The position numbers and the translations under genes were made by a program. Positions 41,534 through 53,637 of a DNA stretch of 64,000 bases are shown here, in pieces; within the stretch, counting starts at the first letter, position 1; the number at the start of each line of letters is the position of its first letter. This DNA is from an uncultured Pelagibacteraceae bacterium (GTDB taxonomy: Bacteria; Pseudomonadota; Alphaproteobacteria; Pelagibacterales; Pelagibacteraceae), in contig CACHEU010000002.1 in the NCBI GenBank assembly GCA_902578935.1, forward strand, positions 1-64,000, in the 5' to 3' direction. The notes below the pieces were generated by a model. The model had not been told where the DNA came from and made no database searches. It saw nothing but the letters and a program-made list of their open reading frames with translations.

Positions 41534-42406
41534 ATGCAAAAAGATATTAGAAAAAATGCAAAACTAGTTGATAGGTTTTTGAAGAAATATTTTATTAATC
41601 AAAAATATTCTAATCTTATTCCTGTAATGAAATATGGAACTTTATTTGGTGGAAAAAAAATTAGATCTACAATTATTTTGAATACGGCAAAAATATTTAA
41701 TTTAAATACCAGCAAAGTAATTAATATTTGTGCTGCTGTAGAGTGTATTCATTCTTATTCTTTGATACATGATGATCTGCCCTGTATGGATAATGACAAG
41801 TTGAGAAGAGGTAAACCCTCAACCCATGTAAAGTTTGGAGAGTCAACAGCTGTTCTTGCCGGTAACTCTTTGCTGGCATTGGCATTTGAAATTATCACGG
41901 ATAAAAAATATAAAGTGAAACCCGCTATAAAAGTTATTCTTTTAAAAAAATTAGCAGAATGTGCAGGACATACAGGAATTGCTGGCGGACAATTTCTTGA
42001 TTTAGGTTATGAAAAAAGAAAGACAAGTGCTTCAAAAATTATAAATATGCAAAAGAAAAAAACAGGAAAGCTATTTGAATTTTGCTGTTTGGCCCCATCT
42101 ATAGTTTCAGAAAAAAATGATAAAATAAAAAGAGAAATGAGCATGATAGGGGAAGAGCTGGGATTTTTATTCCAAATCGCTGATGACCTCTTAGATGTTA
42201 AAGGAAATATAAAGAATGTTGGAAAACCAGTTAAGAAAGATAAAAAAAAGGGTAAATCTACACTTGTTAAACTATTTGGATATAGAAAAACATTAAAGTT
42301 TGCTTTCAGAAGAAAAAAAATGATAATAAAGAAATTAAAAAAATATGGAAGCAGATCAAAGAAACTTATTAAAATTACAGATTTCATATTGGACAGAAGT
42401 TATTAA
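41534..42406 (+). CDS. ispA: Farnesyl/geranylgeranyl diphosphate synthase
   Basis: [23 protein letters not shown] and FQIADDLLD. Confidence 0.93.
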   Translation: MQKDIRKNAKLVDRFLKKYFINQKYSNLIPVMKYGTLFGGKKIRSTIILNTAKIFNLNTSKVINICAAVECIHSYSLIHDDLPCMDNDKLRRGKPSTHVKFGESTAVLAGNSLLALAFEIITDKKYKVKPAIKVILLKKLAECAGHTGIAGGQFLDLGYEKRKTSASKIINMQKKKTGKLFEFCCLAPSIVSEKNDKIKREMSMIGEELGFLFQIADDLLDVKGNIKNVGKPVKKDKKKGKSTLVKLFGYRKTLKFAFRRKKMIIKKLKKYGSRSKKLIKITDFILDRSY

Positions 42407-44322
42407 TGAGTGAAAAATTATTAGATAAAATTAATTATCCTACAGACTTAAGGAAACTTAAAAAAAGTCAGTTAGAAAAAGTATCTAAAGAATTAAGATC
42501 CGAGGTAATTGATGTTGTTTCAGAAACTGGTGGCCATCTAGGAGCAGGACTTGGTGTAGTGGAATTAACGGTTGCCTTACATTATGTTTTTAATACACCA
42601 AAGGACAAATTAGTATGGGACGTAGGGCATCAATGTTATCCTCATAAAATAATTACTGGTAGAAAAGATAGAATAAGAACTCTTCGTAAAGGCGGTGGTC
42701 TTTCAGGATTTACCAAAAGATCAGAAAGTGAATATGATCCCTTCGGAGCAGCACATAGCTCAACTTCAATTTCATCAACTTTGGGAATGGCAACAGCTAA
42801 AAGATTATCTAACGACAATAACAATGTAATAGCTGTAATCGGTGATGGAGCCATGAGTGCAGGGATGGCCTACGAAGCGATGAATAATGCTGGTGCTATG
42901 AAATCTAAGCTAATCGTAATTTTAAATGACAACGATATGTCAATAGCTAGACCCGTTGGAGCAATGAGCAAATATTTAGCAAGACTTTTGTCGGGAAAAA
43001 TTTATTTTAGTTTAAGAGAAACAATTAAATTAGTATTTTCTGCTTTTTCTAAAAGATTTTCTAAAAGCGCTGGCAAAGCAGAAGATATGCTGAGAAGTAT
43101 TGTGACTGGAGGAACACTTTTTAGTCAGCTAGGATTTTATTATGTAGGCCCCATTGATGGTCATGATGTAAATAATTTAGTAACTATTTTAGAGAATGTG
43201 AAGAACTCAAAACATGAAGGCCCAATATTAATTCATACAATTACAAAAAAAGGAAAGGGTTATAAACCTGCAGAAGAATCCGGGGATAAATATCATGGAG
43301 TTTCAAAATTTAACGTTTTAACTGGAGAACAATCTAAGGGAAAAGCAAAGTCACCTTCATACACCAAAGTTTTTGCAAATACACTTATAAAGCATGCGGA
43401 AAATGACACAAAAATTGTAGCAATTACTGGCGCTATGCCTTCAGGGACAGGATTAGACTTGTTTGAGAAAAAATTTCCAGAAAGAATGTTCGATGTAGGT
43501 ATTGCAGAACAGCATGGTGTAACTTTTGCAGCTGGTTTGGCTACCGAAGGATATAAACCATTTGCTGCAATTTATTCTACTTTTTTACAAAGAGCATACG
43601 ATCAAGTGGTTCATGATGTTGCAATACAATCACTGCCTGTTAGGTTTGCTATTGATAGGGCCGGGTTAGTAGGGGCTGATGGCCCAACCCACGCTGGATC
43701 TTTTGACATAACTTATTTGTCAACTTTGCCTAATTTTGTAGTTATGGCGGCAAGCGATGAGGCCGAACTAGTTAGGATGGTCAACACCTCGGTAAATATA
43801 AATGATAAACCTTCAGCGTTTAGATACCCCAGAGGAAATGGAATTGGTATTGAATTACCGGGAATTAAAGAGACTCTTGAAATAGGAAAGGGAAAAATTA
43901 TTTTAGAGGGAAAAAACTTAGCTATTTTAAATTTTGGAGCCCGGCTAGATGAATGCAAAAAAGCTTCAGAAATTCTCAAGAAAAAAGGTATTACAATAAG
44001 TATTTTTGATGCAAGGTTTGCAAAACCTTTAGATGAAAAATCAATAATTGAATTAGCATCAAATCATGAAGCAATCATAACGATAGAAGAAGGATCTATA
44101 GGGGGATTTGGATCTCATATTGCAAAACTATTGTCTGACAGAGGTTTTTTTGACAAGGGGTTAAAATTTAGATCAATGATTTTGCCTGATAAATTTTTAG
44201 ACCAGGATACACCAGATAAAATGTATAAAACTGCAGGCTTAGATTCTGAAAGTATTGTTCAAAAAGTTGAAGATGTTTTAAATTCCAACGTGGTTATTGC
44301 AAAAAACAAAAACCTTTCTTAA
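42406..44322 (+). CDS. dxs: 1-deoxy-D-xylulose-5-phosphate synthase
   Basis: [58 protein letters not shown]. Confidence 0.96.
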   Translation: MSEKLLDKINYPTDLRKLKKSQLEKVSKELRSEVIDVVSETGGHLGAGLGVVELTVALHYVFNTPKDKLVWDVGHQCYPHKIITGRKDRIRTLRKGGGLSGFTKRSESEYDPFGAAHSSTSISSTLGMATAKRLSNDNNNVIAVIGDGAMSAGMAYEAMNNAGAMKSKLIVILNDNDMSIARPVGAMSKYLARLLSGKIYFSLRETIKLVFSAFSKRFSKSAGKAEDMLRSIVTGGTLFSQLGFYYVGPIDGHDVNNLVTILENVKNSKHEGPILIHTITKKGKGYKPAEESGDKYHGVSKFNVLTGEQSKGKAKSPSYTKVFANTLIKHAENDTKIVAITGAMPSGTGLDLFEKKFPERMFDVGIAEQHGVTFAAGLATEGYKPFAAIYSTFLQRAYDQVVHDVAIQSLPVRFAIDRAGLVGADGPTHAGSFDITYLSTLPNFVVMAASDEAELVRMVNTSVNINDKPSAFRYPRGNGIGIELPGIKETLEIGKGKIILEGKNLAILNFGARLDECKKASEILKKKGITISIFDARFAKPLDEKSIIELASNHEAIITIEEGSIGGFGSHIAKLLSDRGFFDKGLKFRSMILPDKFLDQDTPDKMYKTAGLDSESIVQKVEDVLNSNVVIAKNKNLS

Positions 44323-45402
44323 CCACACTGCGCTCTATTCATAAGAAAATGATCTAATAATACACAAGAGAGCATCGCTTCTCCTATAGGCACAGCTCTT
44401 ATGCCAACACAAGGATCGTGACGACCCTTCACAGATATCTTAGTATTTTTCCCTTTTTTATCAATTGTCTCTCTACTATTAATTATAGAAGATGTAGGTT
44501 TCACTGCAAACGAAGCAATGATTTGCTGTCCAGAAGATATACCGCCGAGTATACCTCCAGCGTTATTGCTCTTGAATTTTATTTTTCCAGATCTAGATCG
44601 TATTTCATCAGAGTTTTCCTCACCAGATAAATATGCAGAGCTCATACCAGAACCGATATTTACACCTTTAACAGCATTAATACTCATTAACGCTGCAGCT
44701 ATATCAGAATCAAGTTTTGAATAAATTGGCGCTCCAAGTCCCGCAGGAACTCCATTAGCTCGTAACTCAATAATTGCCCCACAAGATGAACCAGATTTTC
44801 TTACCGCTAAAAGATATTTTTCCCAAAGCTTAACTGATTTTTTGTCAGGACAGAAAAAAGGGTTTCTTTTAATTTCATTATTATTCCAATTGTTTCTATC
44901 ACATCCCATCAAACCTAATTGGGTAACCGCTCCATTAATATTAAATTTTTTTCCAACAATATTTTTTAAAACTATTTTTGCAATTGCACCTGCAGCTACC
45001 CTTGAGGCAGTTTCTCTTGCCGATTGTCGACCGCCTCCACGGTAGTCTCTAATTCCGTATTTTTTAAAGTAGGTAAAATCTGCATGTCCGGGTCTAAACT
45101 TATTTTTAATTGATTCATAATCTCTTGATCTTTTATCCTCATTACGAATTAATATTGCAATTGGAGTTCCAGTTGTTTTGCCATTAAATATTCCTGACAA
45201 AATTTCAATTTTATCTGACTCCTTTCTTTGTGAGACAAATTTAGAATTACCCGGTCTTCTACGGTTCATATCCTTCTGTATGTCCTTTTCAGTTAAAGTG
45301 ATATTTGGGGGGGCAACCATCCACAATACAGCCAATAGCCGGGCCATGAGACTCACCCCATGTAGTAAATCTAAATATTTTTCCAAAAGTATTAAAAGAC
45401 AT
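44319..45402 (-). CDS. aroC: Chorismate synthase, apparent frameshift in the C7/G7 run 45307-45313
   Basis: Main ORF 44319..45386 has a garbled N-terminus; alternate frame from ATG at 45402 reads [32 protein letters not shown], joining [10 protein letters not shown] when one C is removed. Confidence 0.92.
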
Positions 45403-45436
45403 CGATAATTAATGTATAAATTATTTTATATAATTT

Positions 45437-46069
45437 ATGAATCAAAAAAGTGGCCAAAATTCGTTAGGACTGGATATTTGTTTTGAAGATGAAGCAAATC
45501 CCATAGTTTTATTTAAAAAATGGTTTGTGGCTGCAGAAAAAAGTGAAGTAAACGATCCGAACGCCCTGTCATTAGCAACTTCAAGTTCAGATGGTATTTC
45601 AAGTGTTAGAATGGTTTTGCTTAAAGGTTTAAGTGATAAAGGTTTTGTTTTTTATACGAATTTTGACAGCAAAAAAGGAAACGATATAAAAAACAACCCT
45701 AATGCTTCAATGTGTTTTCATTGGAAGAGCATAAGAAGACAAATAAGAGTTTCTGGAAAAGTTAGTGTCGTAGACAAAGAAGAAGCTGACAAATATTTTA
45801 GTTCTAGAGATTACGGAAGCAAAATATCAGCATGGGCATCTTCTCAATCTAAAGTAATGAAGAATAGAAATGAGTTTTTAGATAAAATTAAAGAATTTGA
45901 AAAAAAATTTTCCGACAAAAACAATATTCCAAGACCATCACATTGGTCAGGTTGGAGAATTATACCAAGTGAAATTGAATTTTGGCTGGAAGCAAAGAAC
46001 AGATCGCATGAGAGATTAAATTATAGAAAAGAAAATGGTAAGTGGATAAAGGAAGTCTTATACCCTTAA
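45437..46069 (+). CDS. pdxH: Pyridoxamine 5'-phosphate oxidase
   Basis: SVRMVLLKGLSDKGFVFYTNFDSKKGND; WSGWRIIPSEIEFW. Confidence 0.95.
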   Translation: MNQKSGQNSLGLDICFEDEANPIVLFKKWFVAAEKSEVNDPNALSLATSSSDGISSVRMVLLKGLSDKGFVFYTNFDSKKGNDIKNNPNASMCFHWKSIRRQIRVSGKVSVVDKEEADKYFSSRDYGSKISAWASSQSKVMKNRNEFLDKIKEFEKKFSDKNNIPRPSHWSGWRIIPSEIEFWLEAKNRSHERLNYRKENGKWIKEVLYP

Positions 46070-47079
46070 TAAGATCTATTTAAACTAAAACCAGTAAGGT
46101 TTTGCAAAACTCTTTTTTCTTCACAGTTTTCAAATATTCCTAAAGCATCGTAAGATACATTTACAAAGTATTCTGCTCTCTTAAAAGTTAACTCTAATGC
46201 ATTATATTTTTTTATTAATTTTAACACAGAATTAAAATCTTCTTTTTGTCTTACGTTTTTCTTGAAAAGAGTTTTTAAAAAAGTTCTTTCAATTGGATTG
46301 GCCTTTTGAAAAACAATAATAATTGGAAGGGTTACTTTAGATTCAAAAAAGTCTTTTCCAATTTCTTTTCCGAAAATTTTTTCTTTAGAAAAATAGTCTA
46401 AAGCGTCATCTGCTATTTGAAATGCTAGCCCTATATTTTTTCCATAGGATTCTAAAGCCTCTTTCTTTTTTTTATCCAAGCCTGCTATACAGGCACCAAC
46501 TCTAGTTGCAGCTGAAAAAAGAGCAGCAGTCTTTAAACTTATAATTTTTATATAGTTTTCCTCAAGAAGATCTGCTTCTCCTTTACAAGTAAGTTGTAAA
46601 ACCTCACCTTGTGCAATTTTTGACGAAGTTGAAGAAAGAAGTTTCAGTATTTCCAAATTTCCATCTTCTACCATCATCTCAAAACATCTGCTTAACAAGT
46701 AATCACCAACTAAGATGGGAGACTGATTTCCCCAAATAGAATTTGCAGTTTTTGTTCCCCTTCTTACTTTGCTTTCATCTATAACATCATCATGCAATAA
46801 AGTTGCACTATGAATTAATTCGACACATGCTGCTAAATTGACATCTCTTGAACCATGACTATATCCACCAAGCTTTGCTGCCCCCATAGTCAACAGTGCT
46901 CTTATTCTTTTTCCACCAGAACCTAAATGGTAGTCGCTCATTTCTTTTATTAGTTCAACTTCGCTTTCTAGTTTTGAATGGATAAGTCTTTCGACGGAAT
47001 CAAGCTTTGAGTTTAAAATATTTTTTAAATCGAAATATGCTGAATTGGCAGATTTTTTTAGAGGTATTACGGATCCCAT
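46066..47079 (-). CDS. ispB: Polyprenyl diphosphate synthase (IspB-type)
   Basis: LLHDDVIDESKVRRG; FQIADDALDYF; GNQSPILVGDYLLSR. Confidence 0.93.
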   Translation of the reverse strand: MGSVIPLKKSANSAYFDLKNILNSKLDSVERLIHSKLESEVELIKEMSDYHLGSGGKRIRALLTMGAAKLGGYSHGSRDVNLAACVELIHSATLLHDDVIDESKVRRGTKTANSIWGNQSPILVGDYLLSRCFEMMVEDGNLEILKLLSSTSSKIAQGEVLQLTCKGEADLLEENYIKIISLKTAALFSAATRVGACIAGLDKKKKEALESYGKNIGLAFQIADDALDYFSKEKIFGKEIGKDFFESKVTLPIIIVFQKANPIERTFLKTLFKKNVRQKEDFNSVLKLIKKYNALELTFKRAEYFVNVSYDALGIFENCEEKRVLQNLTGFSLNRSY

Positions 47080-47224
47080 AATTTTTATTATATACGTTTA
47101 TAAAAATATTAAATTATTATTTTATACGCTGGTGACGCACTCTAATTTCAACCAAGGGTAGCGTAATTAACATTTAAATTTAATTTAAGTGCTGATATAA
47201 GAAACAAAGTTAATCTAAATTCAT

Positions 47225-48037
47225 ATGTTTTCATTTTTTAAAAAAAAAATAATAGTTCCCCACGTACGATTGTCTGGCGTTATAGGATCTGCCGGTAGAT
47301 TTAGACAGGGCATAGACTTTTCAGGACAACAGGAAATTATAAAAAAAGCATTTTCTTTTAAAAAGGCAAAGAGCGTAGCTATATCAATTAATTCTCCAGG
47401 AGGCTCACCAGTTCAATCACATTTAATTCATGACTACATAAGGCAGTTAGCCAAGAAAAATAAAAAGAAAGTTATAGTTTTTGCTGAGGATGTTGCGGCA
47501 TCAGGAGGCTATCTAATCGCTTGTGCCGGTGATGAAATTTATGCGAATTCAAGCTCAATAGTTGGCTCAATCGGAGTAATTTCTGCTTCCTTTGGTTTTC
47601 AAGACGCAATAAAAAAAATTGGAATTCAAAGAAGAGTTTATACTGCTGGAAAAAACAAAAGTACCTTAGATCCTTTTAAAGAAGAAAAAGAAGAGGATAT
47701 TCAAAGAATAAAAAAATTACAATTAGAACTACATTCAGACTTTATCAATCTTGTAAAAAAAAGCAGAGGTTCAAAATTAAAAGACCCTGAAAAAAATAAT
47801 ACTTTTACAGGAGAGTTTTGGTCTGGTTCTACTTCTTTAAAATTAGGACTTATAGATGGAATCGGTAATGCCGAACAAGTTTTAAGAGAAAAATTTGGAG
47901 AAAAGGTTGTGATTAAAAAGCTAGAGAAGCCCAAAGGTTTTATCACAAGAAAATTATCATCATCTCTTGATAATCAGATTGATAGTATTGTAAACGCTAT
48001 AGAAGAAAGAGCCTTGTGGCAAAAGTTTGGTTTATAA
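47225..48037 (+). CDS. S49 family peptidase (SohB/SppA-like)
   Basis: SINSPGGSPVQSHLIHDYIRQL; EDVAASGGYLIACAGDEIYANSSSIVGSIGVI. Confidence 0.93.
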   Translation: MFSFFKKKIIVPHVRLSGVIGSAGRFRQGIDFSGQQEIIKKAFSFKKAKSVAISINSPGGSPVQSHLIHDYIRQLAKKNKKKVIVFAEDVAASGGYLIACAGDEIYANSSSIVGSIGVISASFGFQDAIKKIGIQRRVYTAGKNKSTLDPFKEEKEEDIQRIKKLQLELHSDFINLVKKSRGSKLKDPEKNNTFTGEFWSGSTSLKLGLIDGIGNAEQVLREKFGEKVVIKKLEKPKGFITRKLSSSLDNQIDSIVNAIEERALWQKFGL

Positions 48038-48922
48038 ATGCCAAAAAAAATAAAAAATAAAAAAAAATCACCAATAACTTTTCAGGAATTAATTTTTAAT
48101 CTACAAAAATTTTGGGGAAAATATGGTTGTATAATTTTACAACCGTATGATCTAGAGGTGGGAGCAGGAACATTCCATCCTGCAACTACACTTCGATCAT
48201 TGGGTCCTAAACCATGGAAGGCAGCATATGTTCAACCTTCTAGAAGACCAACAGATGGTAGATACGGCAAAAATCCAAATCGTTTGCAACACTATTATCA
48301 GTATCAAGTTATTATAAAACCGTCCCCGCAAAATATTAAACAAGTATATTTGAAAAGTTTAGCGGCAATAGGTATTCAATCAAAAGATCACGACATTAGA
48401 TTTGTGGAAGATGACTGGGAAAGCCCAACATTAGGAGCTGCAGGATTAGGATGGGAAGTTTGGTGTGATGGTATGGAAATAACTCAATTTACCTATTTTC
48501 AAAAAATGACAGGTATAGATTGTAATCCGATATCTGTAGAGCTCACTTATGGCTTAGAAAGAATTTGTATGTTTGTTCAAGGAAAAAAAAATGTATTTGA
48601 TATTGATTGGAATGATGATGGAGTAAAGTATAGAGACGTATATCTTCAATCAGAAAAAGAATTTTCATCATATAATTTTGATCATGCAAACACAGATGCT
48701 TTATTAAAGAACTTTGAAATTGCAGAAAAAGAATGCAGGTCTTTGTTGGAAAAAAAACTTCCTCTTCCAGCATATGATCAATGTTTAAAGGCGAGCCATA
48801 TATTTAATCTATTGGATTCAAGAGGAGTAATAGCTGTTGCTGAGAGAACAGGGTACATAAACAGAATCAGGGATCTTGCCAAAGGATCAGGGTCTGCTTG
48901 GTTAGAAAATCAAGAAAAGTAA
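48038..48922 (+). CDS. glyQ: Glycine-tRNA ligase alpha subunit
   Basis: [63 protein letters not shown]. Confidence 0.97.
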   Translation: MPKKIKNKKKSPITFQELIFNLQKFWGKYGCIILQPYDLEVGAGTFHPATTLRSLGPKPWKAAYVQPSRRPTDGRYGKNPNRLQHYYQYQVIIKPSPQNIKQVYLKSLAAIGIQSKDHDIRFVEDDWESPTLGAAGLGWEVWCDGMEITQFTYFQKMTGIDCNPISVELTYGLERICMFVQGKKNVFDIDWNDDGVKYRDVYLQSEKEFSSYNFDHANTDALLKNFEIAEKECRSLLEKKLPLPAYDQCLKASHIFNLLDSRGVIAVAERTGYINRIRDLAKGSGSAWLENQEK

Positions 48923-50977
48923 ATGGCAGAATTACTTATTGAACTTTTTACTGAAGAAATGCCTCCCAACTTGCAAATAAGCGCAAGGACTCAGTTCAAA
49001 AAATTATTAAATGAAGAAATATCTTCTTTAAATTTAAAATATAAAACTTTTGAGGTTTATTCCACTCCTACGAGACTGACTATTTTTATTTCCGATTTAC
49101 CAAGCAAAATCAAAATCTTACCTTCTGAAATTAGGGGCCCAAAATTAGGCGTTCCACAAAATGTAATTGAAAATTTTTCTAGATCAAAAAATATAAATAT
49201 TGATGATTTATATGAAAAGAAATTGGAAAAAGGAACTTTCTATTTCGCAAAAATTAAGGGAAAAGAAATTAATACCGAAGATGAGCTTGTTAAACTTATT
49301 CCAAAGTCTTTAAACGGAATATCTTGGAAAAAATCAATGAAATGGTCTGATTATGATTTAAGTTGGGGAAGACCACTTAAATTTATTCTATCAACCTTTA
49401 ACAATAAACACCTTAAATTTAAATACGCTCACTTGGAAACTGTAAATTTTACGGTAGTAGAAGAGGATACTGAAGTAAAACAGAAAAAGATTAAAGATTT
49501 TAAAGAGTATCAAGAATTCTTAAAGAAAAACGAAATCATGCTTGATCATGACAAGCGAGCAAAGTTTATTTCAGAAAAAATTCAATCAATTTATAAAAGT
49601 AAATCTTGCAAAGAGTCCATAGATCAAAAGTTACTTTCAGAAGTAAGTAATTTGGTAGATAAACCAAGAATAATTCTTGCAAAATTTGATAAAAGTTATC
49701 TTAAATTACCTAAGGAGGTCATTCAATCTACTTTACAATTTCATCAGAGATATTTTACTTTAATTGACCACAAAGAACGAATGAGTAATGAGTTTGTTAT
49801 TGTCACAAACAAACAAGACAAAAAAAAACTTATTAAAACAGGTAACGAGAGGGTAGTAGAGGCCAGACTTTCTGATGCCAGCTTTTTCTGGGAAAAAGAT
49901 AAGTCATTAAATCTCATTAAGCAGATCAACAAACTAAAACAGGTTACATTTTATGAAAATCTTGGTTCAATTTATGAGAAGACTCAAAGATTAAGAAGAA
50001 TGGCTTATTTTATCTCCGACCAAATGAACCTGAATAAGGAAAAGATAGAAATAGCTGCATCAGTTTCTAAATCTGACTTAGTGTCAGGTCTTGTAGGAGA
50101 ATTTCCAGAACTGCAAGGAGTAATGGGAAAATATTTTGCTTTCAGCCAAGGATTTGAAGATGATGTTTGTTATGCTATTAGTGAGCATTACCTTCCTATT
50201 AGCATCTCCTCATCTGCTCCTAAAAAGCCAATTAGTTGTGCCCTTTCTATTATAGATAAACTAGATACCTTGGTTGGATTTTATTTGATAAATGAAAAAC
50301 CAACTAGCTCTAAAGATCCCTTTGCTCTTAGAAGGGCAGCAATTGGTTTATTGAGAACTATAATTGAAAACAACATTACAATTAAACTAAGAGACTTAAT
50401 TGATAATTCTATAAAAATTTATTTAGAACAAGGTGTGAAGGAGTTAAACAGCGAGGTTAGTAAGGATTTACTTGTATTCTTCAGAGAAAGAATGAAGAAT
50501 ATTCTTAAAGAAAGAAAGATTAGGACCGATCTTATCGAAGCCTCAATTAGTTCACATTTGAATGATAATTTTTTGGAATTATACAAAAAAACTTTGATTA
50601 TGAAAAAATTTATTTCTAAAGACTTAGGGAAAAATGCTGTTTCAACTTACAAAAGAGCCTCAAACATCTTAGAACAGGAAAAGTCTGTTTCTAAAAATGG
50701 ACCTGATGCAGTTCTTTTTAAACATGAAGAGGAGAAGGAGCTTTTTGAAAGAATCAATAATATTCGGAAAGCTTTTACGTTAAAAGAGGAAAAGAAAAAT
50801 TATGAAGAACACCTGAAACTTTTGTCTGACACCAAATTATCAACAGATAAATTTTTTGATAATGTTAAAGTGAATGATGAAAATAAAGATCTTAAAAACA
50901 ATCGTCTAGAACTCTTGCAAATCTTATGCTCTACGTTTAATAGTTTTGTAGACTTCTCGAAATTAGAAGGAACTTAA
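48923..50977 (+). CDS. glyS: Glycine-tRNA ligase beta subunit
   Basis: MAELLIELFTEEMPPNLQ; adjacent to glyQ. Confidence 0.96.
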   Translation: MAELLIELFTEEMPPNLQISARTQFKKLLNEEISSLNLKYKTFEVYSTPTRLTIFISDLPSKIKILPSEIRGPKLGVPQNVIENFSRSKNINIDDLYEKKLEKGTFYFAKIKGKEINTEDELVKLIPKSLNGISWKKSMKWSDYDLSWGRPLKFILSTFNNKHLKFKYAHLETVNFTVVEEDTEVKQKKIKDFKEYQEFLKKNEIMLDHDKRAKFISEKIQSIYKSKSCKESIDQKLLSEVSNLVDKPRIILAKFDKSYLKLPKEVIQSTLQFHQRYFTLIDHKERMSNEFVIVTNKQDKKKLIKTGNERVVEARLSDASFFWEKDKSLNLIKQINKLKQVTFYENLGSIYEKTQRLRRMAYFISDQMNLNKEKIEIAASVSKSDLVSGLVGEFPELQGVMGKYFAFSQGFEDDVCYAISEHYLPISISSSAPKKPISCALSIIDKLDTLVGFYLINEKPTSSKDPFALRRAAIGLLRTIIENNITIKLRDLIDNSIKIYLEQGVKELNSEVSKDLLVFFRERMKNILKERKIRTDLIEASISSHLNDNFLELYKKTLIMKKFISKDLGKNAVSTYKRASNILEQEKSVSKNGPDAVLFKHEEEKELFERINNIRKAFTLKEEKKNYEEHLKLLSDTKLSTDKFFDNVKVNDENKDLKNNRLELLQILCSTFNSFVDFSKLEGT

Positions 50978-53637
50978 TGTTAAAATATATATTTAGTTTT
51001 GGAGAAAAGAAGACTAAGAAAATAAAGAATGCCAGAAATATTCTGGGAGGCAAGGGGGCTAATTTGGCTGAAATGGCAAGGCTTGGTTTGCCTGTTCCTC
51101 CAGGTTTTACTATTTCAACACAGATGTGTGAGATTTTTTACAAGAATAAGAAAAAATTGACACCTAAAGCATGTAATGAAATTAGAAAAGAATTAAAAAG
51201 CATTGAGGGAAAAACTAAAAAAAAATTTGGTGATAATAAAAATCCGCTGTTAGTATCAGTAAGATCTGGCTCAAGAGTATCCATGCCAGGAATGATGGAT
51301 ACTATTCTTAATTTAGGTCTCAACGACAAAACAGTTGAGGCATTGTCAAAAAAAACTTCAAATGAAAGATTTGCCAAAGACAGTTATAGAAGATTTATTC
51401 AAATGTATGGAAATGTAGTTTTGGGAGTAAAAAATCATTTGTTTGAGGAAATGATTGATAATTATAAATTAACAAAAGGTGTTTTATCAGATACAGAGCT
51501 AAATTCTGATGATTGGGATGGTCTTATAAAAAATTTTAAAGAATTAATATCAGATAAAACTAAAAAAAATTTTCCTCAAGATGTTTACGAACAGTTGTTT
51601 GGAGCCATTAAAGCGGTATTTTTATCTTGGGAAAGTAAAAGGGCGAAAACTTATAGGAAATTTAATCATATACCGGGAGATTGGGGAACAGCAGTAAATG
51701 TTCAATCAATGGTATTTGGAAATATGGGTGAGAATTGTGCTACTGGAGTAGCCTTTACGAGAAACCCATCAACTGGAGAAAATAAATTCTTTGGCGAATA
51801 TTTAATTAATGCTCAAGGTGAAGATGTTGTAGCCGGGAGCAGAACTCCGAGATATATAACGAAAAAAGCAAAAGAAAATGCTGGAGCCAAAGAGGAGTCC
51901 ATGGAAGAAACTATGCCAAAAGTTTTTAAGGAACTAAAAAATGTGTTTGTGAAATTAGAAAAACACTATCGAGATATGCAAGATATTGAATTTACAGTAG
52001 AGAACAATAAACTTTGGATGCTACAAACTAGAAACGGAAAACGTACAGCCAAAGCAGCAATCAAAATTGCTGTTGATATGGTTAAAGAAAAACTAATTTC
52101 AAAAAAGGAAGCTATTTTAAGAATAGACCCAAATACTTTAGATACACTTTTGCATCCGACTCTAGATGAAAAAGTAAAAAAGGAAGTAATAGCAAAAGGT
52201 TTGCCAGCTTCTCCAGGTGCAGCAAGTGGTAAAGTAGTTTTTAGTGCCGATGAGGCTGAAAAAATGAATAACCAAAAAGAAGATACAATATTGGTGAGAG
52301 TTGAAACTTCACCAGAAGATATTCACGGTATGCATGCGGCCAAAGGAATATTGACCGCTAGAGGAGGAATGACAAGTCATGCTGCAGTAGTTGCTAGAGG
52401 TATGGGAAGACCATGTGTTTCTGGTTCTGGAGAAATTAACATTGATTATGAATCTAAAGAATTTAAAGTTGGAGACCTTACAGTTAAAGAGGGAGAAATT
52501 ATCACTATTGACGGAGGAACAGGAAGAGTAATGAAAGGTTTGGTTCCAACGGTTAAGCCAGACATTTCAGGCTACTTTTCAACGATAATGAAATGGGCAG
52601 ACGAGTTCAGAAAATTAAAAATAAGAACGAACGCTGAAACCCCAAAAGATACAAAGATAGCAAGAAATTTTGGCGCCGAAGGTATTGGCTTATGTAGAAC
52701 CGAACATATGTTTTTTGACGATGAAAGAATTCTCTCTGTTAGGCAAATGATCTTATCAAGGCATTTGGATGACAGAAAGATCGCATTAGACAAGCTGCTT
52801 CCTCATCAAAAAAATGATTTTAAAGAAATTTTTAAAATTATGAAAGGTTTGCCCGTAACAGTTAGACTTTTAGATCCCCCACTGCATGAGTTTCTACCAA
52901 AGACTGATAAAGACATGGAAGAAGTAGCTAGATCGTTAAATTTAGGTGTAAAAGAAATAAAGAGTAGAGTTGCAGAATTGCATGAGCTAAACCCTATGTT
53001 AGGACACAGAGGATGTAGACTCGGTATTTCTTTTCCTGAAATTTATGAAATGCAATGTAGAGCAATTTTTACTGCACTGATAGAATGCAAAAAAGAAAAG
53101 ATACAGTCCATAATACCTGAAATAATGATACCTCTGGTTTCAACCGAAGATGAACTTGGAATAATGAGAAAGCTGGTTAACAGGGTAGCTGACGAACTTC
53201 AGAAGGAACATAAAGTAAAAATTAATTATTTTGTTGGCACCATGATTGAGTTGCCACGGGCAGCACTAAGAGCAGAACCCATATCAAAATATGCTGATTT
53301 CTTTAGTTTTGGAACAAATGATTTAACACAAACTACATTTGGTATTAGCCGTGATGACTCTGGGAAATTTTTAGATGATTACATAGACCATAAAATTTTT
53401 GAGAACGATCCATTTGTTAGTATCGATAAAGATGGTGTAGGGGAATTGGTTAAAATTGCTTCTCAAAGAGGAAAAAAACAGAATAAAAAACTTAAACTAG
53501 GAATTTGTGGTGAACACGGTGGTGATCCAAAAAGTATAGAATTCTGTTCTAAAGTCGGATTAAACTATGTTTCCTGCTCACCTTTTAGAGTCCCAATTGC
53601 AAAGCTAGCAGCAGCGCAAGCTGAACTTAGGAGATAA
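50977..53637 (+). CDS. ppdK: Pyruvate, phosphate dikinase
   Basis: LGGKGANLAEMARLGLPVPPGFT; LTARGGMTSHAAVVARGMGRPCVSG; FGTNDLTQTT. Confidence 0.97.
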   Translation: MLKYIFSFGEKKTKKIKNARNILGGKGANLAEMARLGLPVPPGFTISTQMCEIFYKNKKKLTPKACNEIRKELKSIEGKTKKKFGDNKNPLLVSVRSGSRVSMPGMMDTILNLGLNDKTVEALSKKTSNERFAKDSYRRFIQMYGNVVLGVKNHLFEEMIDNYKLTKGVLSDTELNSDDWDGLIKNFKELISDKTKKNFPQDVYEQLFGAIKAVFLSWESKRAKTYRKFNHIPGDWGTAVNVQSMVFGNMGENCATGVAFTRNPSTGENKFFGEYLINAQGEDVVAGSRTPRYITKKAKENAGAKEESMEETMPKVFKELKNVFVKLEKHYRDMQDIEFTVENNKLWMLQTRNGKRTAKAAIKIAVDMVKEKLISKKEAILRIDPNTLDTLLHPTLDEKVKKEVIAKGLPASPGAASGKVVFSADEAEKMNNQKEDTILVRVETSPEDIHGMHAAKGILTARGGMTSHAAVVARGMGRPCVSGSGEINIDYESKEFKVGDLTVKEGEIITIDGGTGRVMKGLVPTVKPDISGYFSTIMKWADEFRKLKIRTNAETPKDTKIARNFGAEGIGLCRTEHMFFDDERILSVRQMILSRHLDDRKIALDKLLPHQKNDFKEIFKIMKGLPVTVRLLDPPLHEFLPKTDKDMEEVARSLNLGVKEIKSRVAELHELNPMLGHRGCRLGISFPEIYEMQCRAIFTALIECKKEKIQSIIPEIMIPLVSTEDELGIMRKLVNRVADELQKEHKVKINYFVGTMIELPRAALRAEPISKYADFFSFGTNDLTQTTFGISRDDSGKFLDDYIDHKIFENDPFVSIDKDGVGELVKIASQRGKKQNKKLKLGICGEHGGDPKSIEFCSKVGLNYVSCSPFRVPIAKLAAAQAELRR

